Shown here: in pieces, positions 45,428 through 53,223 of the stretch
How positions within the stretch are numbered: position 1 is the stretch's first letter
How the letters are laid out: each line of letters opens with the position of its first letter
NCBI GenBank assembly: GCA_963850765.1
Contig: CAWKMN010000003.1
Span: 992,001-1,056,000, forward strand
DNA: 64,000 bases
Source of the DNA: CAWKMN01 sp963850765
Lineage (GTDB): Bacteria > Chloroflexota > Anaerolineae > Aggregatilineales > Aggregatilineaceae
Reading direction: 5' to 3'
Made by a program: the position numbers and the translations under genes
Notes under the pieces: model-generated
Seen by the model: only the letters and a program-made list of their open reading frames with translations
What the model was told of the DNA's origin: nothing
The model's database searches: none

Positions 45428-47079
45428 GACAGTCTCAGCCAGTGATACCCATACGGTGCAAGCTCGATCGGGTAGGGAACGCCGCCGATCTCCGGCCAGA
45501 CATTACCCGTGAGCACATCAACCGGGCTGGTGCCGCTCATCGTCGCCAGATCGAGCGCGATTGGCTGCGATTCGTCCGTGAGATTGACAATCACCAGGAA
45601 GCATTCCGGTTTGGCCCCCTCGGGTGCGTCAGAATCGGAATATACCCGCCAGTAGCCCAGCACGCCCGTATTATCGGGCAGCACAAATTCGAAAGTGCCG
45701 CGCCCAAAGGCTCGGAACTGCTTGCGGATCTGCAGCATGTGCCGGACCGCGTGCCACAAGGAATCCGGGTTGGCCTGCTGCTGTGCGACGTTGATCCGCT
45801 GGTAGCCAAATACCTCGTCAGTGATCGGTGCTTCGTAGAGACGGTCCGCATCAGAAAACCCGGCGTTATGGGAAGCATCCCACTGCATCGGCGTGCGGAC
45901 GCCGTTCCGGTCGTGCCGCCAGACATCGTCACCCATGCCGATCTCATCCCCATAATACAAGATCGGTGAGCCGGGCAGCGTAAACAGCAGGGCGTTGAGC
46001 AGCCGGATGCGCCGCATATCGTTGTCGAGCAGCGGGGCCAGGCGGCGGCGGATGCCCAGGTTGAGCCGCATGCGGGGTTCGGGCGCATACTGCTCCCACA
46101 TGTACTGGCGCTCCTCGTCCGTCACCATTTCAAGCGTCAGTTCGTCGTGGTTGCGCAGGAAAATGCACCACTGGGAACGCGGCGGAATCGCGGGCGTGCG
46201 CGCCAAAATATCGACAATGCTCTGGCGGCTGCGCTGCCTGAGGGCCATGTACAGCCGGGGCATGATCGGAAAGTGGAAGGCCATGTGAAATTCGTCGTCA
46301 TTCCCCAGGTACGCCCGGACATCTTCGGGCCACTGGTTCGCCTCCGCCAGCATGACCCGCCCCGGCCAGCGTGCGTCGAGATGGGCGCGCATTCGCTTGA
46401 TATAGGCGTGTGTTTCGGAGAGATTCTCACAGTTCGTATTCTCACGCTCGAAGAGATAGGGCGCGGCATCGACGCGGAAACCATCCACGCCCAGTTCCAT
46501 CCAGAAATCCATGATCCGCAGCATTTCCTGCTGGACGTCGGGATTGTCATAATTGAGATCGGGCTGCTCCCTGTAGAATCGATGCCAGTAGTATTCGCCG
46601 CTGCGTTCATCCAGCGTCCAGTTCGAGTCGAGCGTATCCAGAAAAATCACGCGCGCATCGGCATATTTTTCGGGCGTATCGCTCCACACGTACCAGTCAC
46701 GCCGGGGCGAGTCTTTGGAAGCGCGCGCTTCCACAAACCACGGATGCTGATCGGAGGTGTGGTTGACCACAATATCCACAATCAGATACATGCCGCGCGC
46801 ATGCACGCCCTCGATCAGCGCCTTAAAATCGTCCAGCGAGCCAAAATCCTTGTGGATCTGGTAATAATCCGCGACATCATATCCATCATCCACCAGCGGT
46901 GACGGGCAGATCGGCAGCAGCCAGATGCAGTCTACGCCCAACCGCTGAAGATAGTCCAGCTTGCTGATCAGCCCGCGCAGATCGCCGTTGCCATCGCCGT
47001 CGCTGTCCCTAAACGCCCGCACGTAAAGCTCGTAAAAGACGGCATCCTGATACCACAAAGGATTTGAATAGTCAGCCAT
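45424..47079 (-). CDS. treS: Trehalose synthase / maltose alpha-D-glucosyltransferase (GH13)
   Basis: The 551-aa protein is a GH13 enzyme that isomerises maltose to trehalose. DGFRVDAAPYLF holds the nucleophile Asp, VMLAEANQWP the acid/base Glu and FLRNHDELTLEM the third Asp. LDYLQRLGVDCIWLLPI and VNHTSDQHPWF are the early GH13 regions, and the TreS-type SPLVDDGYDVADYY is clear. The ATG at 47079 begins MADYSNPLWYQDAVFYE, the usual TreS start; further upstream is not conserved. No maltokinase domain is fused. It may serve osmoprotection or glycogen cycling. Confidence 0.92.
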   Translation of the reverse strand: MADYSNPLWYQDAVFYELYVRAFRDSDGDGNGDLRGLISKLDYLQRLGVDCIWLLPICPSPLVDDGYDVADYYQIHKDFGSLDDFKALIEGVHARGMYLIVDIVVNHTSDQHPWFVEARASKDSPRRDWYVWSDTPEKYADARVIFLDTLDSNWTLDERSGEYYWHRFYREQPDLNYDNPDVQQEMLRIMDFWMELGVDGFRVDAAPYLFERENTNCENLSETHAYIKRMRAHLDARWPGRVMLAEANQWPEDVRAYLGNDDEFHMAFHFPIMPRLYMALRQRSRQSIVDILARTPAIPPRSQWCIFLRNHDELTLEMVTDEERQYMWEQYAPEPRMRLNLGIRRRLAPLLDNDMRRIRLLNALLFTLPGSPILYYGDEIGMGDDVWRHDRNGVRTPMQWDASHNAGFSDADRLYEAPITDEVFGYQRINVAQQQANPDSLWHAVRHMLQIRKQFRAFGRGTFEFVLPDNTGVLGYWRVYSDSDAPEGAKPECFLVIVNLTDESQPIALDLATMSGTSPVDVLTGNVWPEIGGVPYPIELAPYGYHWLRLS

Positions 47080-47122
47080 AAATCGTCCTGTTCCAGCTCC
47101 CAGCGTGTTGAACGGTGAGGTA

Positions 47123-47626
47123 TCAGGCAAAATGAATATGAATCACCAGATGCCCTAACCGGAGTTCATCCCCATCACGCAGAATCCGCGCCTGATGCGC
47201 AATCAATTTTTGACCGTTGATATGGGTGGCGTTCGCGCTGCCCATATCCACCACTTTGAGCGTATCGTCCTCAACGATAATGGAAGCATGACGCCGCGAA
47301 ACCCCTTTTTCTTCCGCTCCATAACCTGTCAGATCGACGTGCGGCGATATCCCTGAGATGGTGTCATAGCGGCCCAACACGATCACTTCCGACACGGGGA
47401 CGACAAGCGGCTCATCATAGTCCCGGATACGCAGCAGCAGCTTGCGCTCACTGCCCAGGCGGGCTGTACCCCAGCGTGGGTAGTTCCCGACGTCGCCCAC
47501 GTTATCCAGGCGCCGCGTGATATATTCGGGTGTGGCTTCGTCTTGAGAAACTAACACTAAATCGCACTGGGCACAAATGAGCTCTCCCGGCGGATTCTCG
47601 TAACCGCACTTTGCGCACGTGATCAC
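47123..47626 (-). CDS. Zinc-ribbon plus FHA-domain protein
   Basis: The 167-aa protein starts MITCAKCGYENPPGELICAQC, a four-Cys zinc ribbon (C-x2-C-x11-C-x2-C). Residues 75-165 form an FHA domain with VIVLGRYDT, GVSRRHASI and NATHINGQKL, which hold the phosphothreonine-contact Arg and Ser and the Asn turn. FHA domains read Thr-phosphorylated partners, so it is a candidate reader for kinase-like proteins such as those at 6447-11894. The GTG at 47626 is chosen because AAGGGA lies 9 bases upstream. It has its own promoter. Confidence 0.85.
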   Translation of the reverse strand: MITCAKCGYENPPGELICAQCDLVLVSQDEATPEYITRRLDNVGDVGNYPRWGTARLGSERKLLLRIRDYDEPLVVPVSEVIVLGRYDTISGISPHVDLTGYGAEEKGVSRRHASIIVEDDTLKVVDMGSANATHINGQKLIAHQARILRDGDELRLGHLVIHIHFA

Positions 47627-47663
47627 TGAATGCGTATCCCTTCGCCAAATTAACGCTGACACA

Positions 47664-47691
47664 AGTATACTCCAAGCAAGTAGGCTGACAA
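47664..47691 (-). promoter_or_regulatory. Promoter of the FHA gene
   Basis: On the minus strand TTGTCA (47691-47686) and TATACT (47669-47664), with a 16-base spacer, lie 38 bases before the GTG. On the plus strand a TATAAT (47715-47720) precedes the divergent TPR gene by 30 bases. Confidence 0.6.
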
Positions 47692-47750
47692 TGTTGTGTG
47701 CGCCTCAGCCGGGATATAATGCGGGTTGAGGATTGGAGGCGGAGCAACCC

Positions 47751-48302
47751 ATGAGCCAACGTCCCTGGTACAAACGGGCTGGACAACTGGGCCGGCGGCT
47801 GACCGTCGCCGAGCGGTACTATGAGCGTGCCCTGGACGCTTATGCCAAGAATCGTCTCGATGCCGCGCTGTCCGATCTGGACGAAGCGATTCTCAGCGCG
47901 CCTGGCTCTGGGGAGTTTTATGCGGCGCGTGGCCTGATCCTGTTTCAGCAGAACCCACACCGCGAGGACGAAGCCGAAGAAGATTTCGCGCAGAGCCTCG
48001 AACTGGATCCGACCCAGTGGCTCGCCTATTATGGCCGTGGGATGATGGCCTTCAAGCGTGACGATTATACCCGAGCCATCGATCAGTTCTCGCGCGCGGC
48101 ACGGATCGAGCCGCAGCGCCCCGAAATCTACTTCTACCGTGCCGTGGCGTTTTTCCGCTCGGACAACCCGCCAGAAGCGATCCGGGATATGGAGTTCGCC
48201 CAAAAGCTGCTCGGAACGGCCGACCCGCGTTACAAACAGGCCGAGCAGCTTCTGGTTATCTTCCGAAGCGCGCCGTCCACACCGGCCAATCCTTTAGCGT
48301 AG
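47751..48302 (+). CDS. Small TPR-repeat protein
   Basis: The 183-aa soluble protein has three to four tetratricopeptide repeats: RYYERALDAYAKNRLDAAL, EFYAARGLILFQ, WLAYYGRGMMAFKRDDYTRAI and EIYFYRAVAFFRSDN. TPRs mediate protein binding; no enzymatic domain is present. GGAGGCGGAG lies just before the ATG at 47751. It is divergent from the FHA gene. Confidence 0.8.
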   Translation: MSQRPWYKRAGQLGRRLTVAERYYERALDAYAKNRLDAALSDLDEAILSAPGSGEFYAARGLILFQQNPHREDEAEEDFAQSLELDPTQWLAYYGRGMMAFKRDDYTRAIDQFSRAARIEPQRPEIYFYRAVAFFRSDNPPEAIRDMEFAQKLLGTADPRYKQAEQLLVIFRSAPSTPANPLA

Positions 48303-48401
48303 GGTGGAAACGAAGTGGATTTGCGGCGGGCCGTCCGGTGCGTTAGCATCTCTTCAAGAGCAGCACGCCATAATTCGATGATCACACGAGGTAAGAGACT
48401 C

Positions 48402-49478
48402 ATGAAAGCCGTCATTCTTTGCGCGGGCAAAGGAACACGCCTGTACCCGGTCACGCTGACGATGCCCAAGCCGCTGGTTCCGGTTGCCAACAAGCCGCTG
48501 TTAAGATATGCGATCGAGACGCTGACCGATATGGGGGCGACGGAAATCGGTCTGGTGGTCAACAGCCTGGACTCGCCCATCCGTGACCAGTTAGGCAATG
48601 GCATTGACACGGTGGGCGTGCCGCTCACCTATATTGCTCAGGAAGATCCTCAGGGCCTGGCCCACGCGGTCAAACTCTGCGAACCGTTTATCGGCGGCGA
48701 GCCCTTCATGGTCTACCTGGGGGATAACATTTTCCAGGATCGGATGAAGATTCTCTATCATCAGTTTAAAGATACAGGAGCCAGCGCGGCGATCGCGCTG
48801 ACCAGGGTTGCCAATCCCAGCGCCTTTGGCATCGCCGAACTTGAAGGGAATCGAATCAAGCGGCTGATCGAAAAACCGAAAGATCCCCCCAGCGATCTGG
48901 CGATTGCGGGTGTCTATGTGTTCCAATCCGCCATCTTTGAGGCAATCAACCACATCAAACCCTCGTGGCGCAACGAACTCGAAATCACCGACGCCATCCA
49001 ATATCTGGTGGATCGGGGCGACAAGGTTATCCCGTACATTGTCGAGGGCTGGTGGATCGACGCCGGGAATGCAGAGGCGATTGTGCGGGCCAACCAACTC
49101 GTTCTGGAGGAACTCCCCTTCACCCCGCCCTACACCAAGGATCCGCGTATTCAGGGCCAATCCAATGTCTCCCACCGGGTACTCTTGGGTGAAGGCAGCG
49201 TGATCACGGACAGCGTGATCCGGGGGCCGGTCGTCATTGGATGCAACGTGACGATCTCGAACTCGTATATCGGGCCGTATACGTCGATTGGGGATGATGT
49301 CGTGATCGAAAGCAGCGAGATCGAGCACAGCATCATCATGAGCCACTGTGAGATCCAGAACATCGACCGGCGGATCGACGCCAGCCTGATCGCGGAGCAT
49401 GTGAAGGTGATGCGCGCACCGGCCAAACCGATGACGCACCGGCTCATCCTGGCAGAAAACAGCGTCGTGCAGTTATAA
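48402..49478 (+). CDS. Second long-form glucose-1-phosphate thymidylyltransferase
   Basis: The 358-aa protein has the same two-part build as the 34047-35117 product: nucleotidyltransferase (AVILCAGKGTRLYPVT, PVANKPLL, MVYLGDNIFQ, EKPKDPPSD, ITDAIQYL) and a left-handed beta-helix tail. Both share GWWID and the EITDAIQ region, so they are clear paralogs. It is not near other sugar genes, so it may supply a different NDP-sugar. The start ATG begins the signature loop, with GAGGTAAGAG at 7-16 bases upstream. Confidence 0.85.
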   Translation: MKAVILCAGKGTRLYPVTLTMPKPLVPVANKPLLRYAIETLTDMGATEIGLVVNSLDSPIRDQLGNGIDTVGVPLTYIAQEDPQGLAHAVKLCEPFIGGEPFMVYLGDNIFQDRMKILYHQFKDTGASAAIALTRVANPSAFGIAELEGNRIKRLIEKPKDPPSDLAIAGVYVFQSAIFEAINHIKPSWRNELEITDAIQYLVDRGDKVIPYIVEGWWIDAGNAEAIVRANQLVLEELPFTPPYTKDPRIQGQSNVSHRVLLGEGSVITDSVIRGPVVIGCNVTISNSYIGPYTSIGDDVVIESSEIEHSIIMSHCEIQNIDRRIDASLIAEHVKVMRAPAKPMTHRLILAENSVVQL

Positions 49479-49501
49479 ATCGCCACGTTGAAACACGCGA
49501 T

Positions 49502-49538
49502 AAAACAAACGGGCCTGCTGGTGTGATGAGCAGGCCCG
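49502..49538 (-). terminator. Terminator of gyrB
   Basis: CGGGCCTGCT (49510-49519) pairs perfectly with AGCAGGCCCG (49529-49538). On the minus strand it is followed by GTTTGTTTTA. The hairpin also faces the end of the convergent thymidylyltransferase gene and may serve both. Confidence 0.85.
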
Positions 49539-49557
49539 AACGTTGTATCGCTGGGAG

Positions 49558-52500
49558 CTAAACGTCGAGCGTCGCTTTGCGCGCGTGCGTGGTGATAAAA
49601 CGGCGGCGCGGCGGCACGCTGGAGCCCATCAGCATATCGAACACCCGATCCGCCTCCGCGGCATCTTCAATTGTGACCTGAAGCAGCGTGCGGTGGGCCG
49701 GGTCCATGGTGGTTTCCCACAACTGGTCCGGGTTCATCTCGCCCAAACCCTTATAGCGCTGCAAACTCGCTTTCTCCGGGTTTTTGAGTGTCTGCATGAT
49801 CCGCACGCGGTCATCGTCCGTATAGGCGTAGTGCTTCTCTTTGCCGGCTGAGATCAGGTACAGCGGCGGCTGTGCGATGTACAGATGCCCATTCGTGATC
49901 AACGGGATCATATAGCGGAAGAAGAAGGTCAGCAGCAGGGTGCGGATATGCGCGCCATCTACATCTGCGTCAGTCATAACGATAACTCTTCCGTAACGCA
50001 GTCCGGTAATAGAGAAATCATCCCCGATGCCGACGCCGAGCGCCGAGATCAGCGCTTTGACCTCGTTGTTATCGAGGATTTTGTTCAGCCGGGCGCGCTC
50101 CGTATTCAGGATTTTACCCCGCAGCGGCAGAATCGCCTGGAAGTGACGGTCACGGCCCTGTTTTGCGCTGTTGTGTACAAAGACGCCGCTTGCCAAGGCA
50201 AAGTTGTGGCTGCCAGGGACCTCAACATCATACACGTCCATACGCTCTACGAGACGTTCGACGGCAACGATACGGTGGTTGTAGTTAGCCACTGCTTCAT
50301 AAGCTTGCTGTTCATTGCCAGCAAAGTAGCGCTGGCAGAAGCTATCGAAACACAAGAGCGATTTATCACGTGTTTCAAGCCGGTAAGCCTGATACGCTTC
50401 CAGATCAAGACCGCCGTTTGCCAACGCGACGTGTTTCAACGCTGAGAGCGTCTTGCGGTAGTAGGTTTGATCCAGCGTTGCACCACGCTTCGCTCTGAAT
50501 TCCGGTGTCCACTGATCGCGAGTTTGTGACCGCCGCCATTCAAGCAGACCTTCGTCTTGCCATTGTTCAGTCGCCTTGCGAGAGGCATTTTCTCGTGCTT
50601 CTGGGTGTTCAGCGAAAAATCTATGAACTCGCTCCGCTTGTTTCTGGCGGTTCTCCTCATCGCTCCAGTATTCGGCCTGAGCCTGATTCAACCGATCCTG
50701 GTTTGATGTCCGATACGCTTCATTCGAATCGTAGAACGCGCGCCACTTCGCTACCATATAGGCTTTGTAATCTTCATCGGCCCACTGAGCCTGCGCCTGC
50801 TCCGATAGGATCTGGCGTGTCTGGGGTTGCTGCATTCGGGCGCTCATCATGGCGCGGAACTCTTCGCTCTGGCGAATCTGCCGGCATTTAGCCACGACTT
50901 CAGGACGATGAAGGGTCCGACTTACGTGATCTCGGTGCAGGGCCAGGTGCTCTTCGGCTGGCAGACGTTTTATGTTTGTCGGGTTGTTGTTGTGCTTGTC
51001 GAAGTCGGCATGATGGCAGTGTTCCCCGCTCGACTTATCGTAGAACTCCTTGCCATCGGTTGTACCAATCTGCCAGCAAGTGAGTAAACAGCCACGGAGT
51101 CCGAGCGTGGGTCCCAGACCATCTCATAACCGTTTATCGTCAAGCCAGCTTCCCGAGAATCTGACAACTTCCGGTACAGCGGCATCAGCAAATCATCAGG
51201 CGTCAGTTCCAGCCGCCAGTTTATATGAACCGTCTCGAAGCATAAAACGATGATCCGGGGTGCAGGTGATTACTTCGCCATTGTCGAGAGTCACCCGGAT
51301 CACTTCCGCGTTGCGCTTGGTCACACGAGCATTGATGAGCCGTTCCAGTCCAATCGTACCATCCTGACGAATAGTGTAACCGAAGTGTTCTTTACCTTCA
51401 GCCTGTTCAGCAACCAGTTCTCGGAAGCTTAATGCCCGGCCATCCGCCAAAGCAATAAGCGTATCTCCTGAAAAACACCCGCCGGCACTGTCGCCTTCCA
51501 CGATATACAACTCGGAGCGGGCAGGGTCGCGCTCGGAGCAGTCGGCCAGCTTGCCGGGCAGGGTCGTGTTTTCGAGCAGATTCGCGCCCCGGCGCACCAG
51601 ATCGCGCGCTTTCTTGGCCGCGTCACGCGCCCGCATGGACGTCATACACTGCTCGACAATCCGCCGTCCTTCGCGCGGGTTGACTTCGAGAAACTCCATA
51701 AAACCGTCGGACGTAACCTGCGATACCGCGCCCTGCACTTCGGGATTCATCAGCTTGACTTTGGTCTGGCTCTCAAACTGCGGCGACGGGTGCTTGACGC
51801 TGATAATCGCCGTCAGCCCTTCCAGCGTATCATTGCTGGAGAAGTTCGGATCTTTATCGCGGAGCAAGCCAGCCTTGCGCCCGTACAGGTTAATGGTGCG
51901 CGTGATCGCCGCCCGCAGCCCGGCCTGATGGCTGCCGCCGTCCGGCGTATGGATGGTGTTGGCGAAATAAAGCTCAGTGGTCGTTGATGAATCGGTGTAC
52001 TGGAACGCCACTTCAACGCCAATCGTAAACGGCTTGTGACCGTTCCCCTCTTCGGGCACAATCTCCACATCGCGTTCAACGTAGACCGGCTCGTGCAGTG
52101 CGGACCGGTTGCGGTTGAGATAGCGCACGAAGGAGCGCACGCCACCCTCAAAGTAGAATGTCATCTCACGCGGAATAGGTTTGACCCGGTCATCGCGCAG
52201 GGTGATCGTCACGCCGCGCGTCACGAACGCCATTTCGCGGAAGCGCTGCGCCAGCGTAGTAAAGCTGAACGCGTTCTTTTCCATGATCGTGAAGTCGGGC
52301 ATAAAAGTGTGGCGCGTGCCAGTGGTTTCGCCGGGCTCCATCTTGCGCACTGCTTTGACCGGGGACTGGGCAACACCCGCCCGATAGTCCTGGCGGTGAA
52401 CCTTGCCATCGCGCCAGACTTCAGATACCAGCCACTCAGAGAGCGCATTGACCGCCGAAACGCCGACACCATGCAAGCCGCCTGAGACCTTATAGGCTGA

Positions 52501-52827
52501 AGATTCAAATTTGCCCCCGGCATTCAGTTTCGTCATCACCAATTCGAGCGTTGACATACCCGTCTCTTTGTGAATACCAACCGGGATACCGCCGCCGTTA
52601 TCGATGACCGTAACTGAGCCGTCTTCATTCAACACGACTTCGATGAAGTCGCAGCGTCCGGCCAGCGCTTCGTCAATGGAATTGTCCACCACCTCAAAAA
52701 TCAGATGGTGCAGTGCTCGAAGGTCCGTCCCGCCGACATACATACCGGGTCGCGCACGTACATGCTCGAACCCTTCTAGTAAACGAATGTCTGCTTCGGT
52801 CTGCTTGGTAACCTGATGCTCCGCCAC
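49558..52827 (-). CDS. gyrB: DNA gyrase subunit B, interrupted by an intein (three inserted bases as sequenced)
   Basis: Corrected for three inserted bases, the precursor is 1088 aa. The exteins together make about 653 aa, the normal GyrB size. The ATPase part has EVVDNSIDEALAG, DNGGGIPV and SGGLHGVGVSAVN, and the toprim part has the EGDSAGG and DADVDGAHIRTL metal site; KGLGEMNPDQLWET closes it. The intein lies between GDSAGG and SAKQGRD, inside the toprim active site, so no gyrase activity is possible without splicing. The gene starts at ATG 52827 after an AGGAGGAT ribosome site. A long leader with a terminator-like hairpin lies upstream. Confidence 0.95.
50170..51477 (-). mobile_element. 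GyrB intein with HNH homing-endonuclease region
   Basis: The intein starts CFSGDTLIALADGR (nucleophile Cys) and ends GVFVHN before a +1 Ser. Block B reads CTPDHRFMLRDG with the TPDH motif. Block F/G is VYDVEVPGSHNFALASG. In the middle, EHCHHADFDKHNNNPTN and LPAEEHLALH form an HNH-type endonuclease. Extra bases near 51210, 51095 and 51043 break the frame; removing them leaves exactly 435 codons. From memory, length, ends and insertion site match the Synechocystis GyrB intein closely. Because gyrase needs splicing, the breaks are probably errors, although loss of endonuclease function while splicing survives is common in real inteins. Confidence 0.93.
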
Positions 52828-52867
52828 AAAATCCTCCTACAACCACCGTCCACCCGTATTGGATGAC

Positions 52868-52903
52868 AAAAAAGGCCCTGGCTGATCCCGATCAGGACAG
52901 CCT
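52868..52903 (-). terminator. Possible attenuator hairpin in the gyrB leader
   Basis: On the minus strand AGGC...CTGAT-CGGG-ATCAG...GCCT forms an interrupted stem ending in TTTTTT, about 41 bases before the gyrB ATG. No minus-strand gene lies upstream for it to terminate, so it may attenuate gyrB itself. The stem has internal loops and the call is tentative. Confidence 0.45.
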
Positions 52904-53049
52904 CTTCAGGTGTGTCGGTTTATGATTCTCACGTCGGTAGAGATCAAACTGGCCGCTGATAACCACGTCATGAAGCGGGTAAAGAACGAATGTTCGATCC
53001 TGACATAGATTATAACGCACATCAAACCTTTAGCCAGTTTTCCCCTAAA

Positions 53050-53078
53050 ATTATACCGCAAACCAACCTTTTCAGCAA
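53050..53078 (-). promoter_or_regulatory. Promoter of gyrB
   Basis: TTGCTG (53078-53073) and a perfect TATAAT (53055-53050) with a 17-base spacer on the minus strand. This gives a leader of roughly 215 bases. A second TATAAT (53014-53009) has no good -35. Confidence 0.7.
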
Positions 53079-53125
53079 TATTTGATGCGCGGCGAAGGCG
53101 CGGTGCGCACGCGCGTATTCACTAC

Positions 53126-53155
53126 TTGACAGGCGAGTTCAAAGTCTGCCATACT
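53126..53155 (+). promoter_or_regulatory. Promoter of the phosphorylase gene cluster
   Basis: A perfect TTGACA (53126-53131), 18 bases, then CATACT (53150-53155). Transcription would begin at about 53162, exactly where the operator palindrome starts. Confidence 0.75.
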
Positions 53156-53161
53156 AAAGGT

Positions 53162-53175
53162 TGAGAGCGCTCTCA
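53162..53175 (+). promoter_or_regulatory. LacI-family operator (CebR-like palindrome)
   Basis: TGAGAGCGCTCTCA is a perfect 14-bp palindrome with the CG centre of LacI/GalR-family operators. It differs by one base per half from the published Streptomyces CebR site TGGGAGCGCTCCCA, which responds to cello-oligosaccharides. It covers the predicted transcription start, 49 bases before the GH94-type gene, an ideal place for repression. No LacI-type regulator gene is in the window. Confidence 0.82.
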
Positions 53176-53223
53176 CCGATCCCTTCTAGCCGCTGCATGC
53201 CAGCTTCTTGAGCAGATGAATCC

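Noticed and set aside
49502..49538. Terminator assigned only to the plus-strand thymidylyltransferase
   Set aside because: The T-rich tail follows the stem on the minus strand, so gyrB is the better match; a bidirectional role remains possible.
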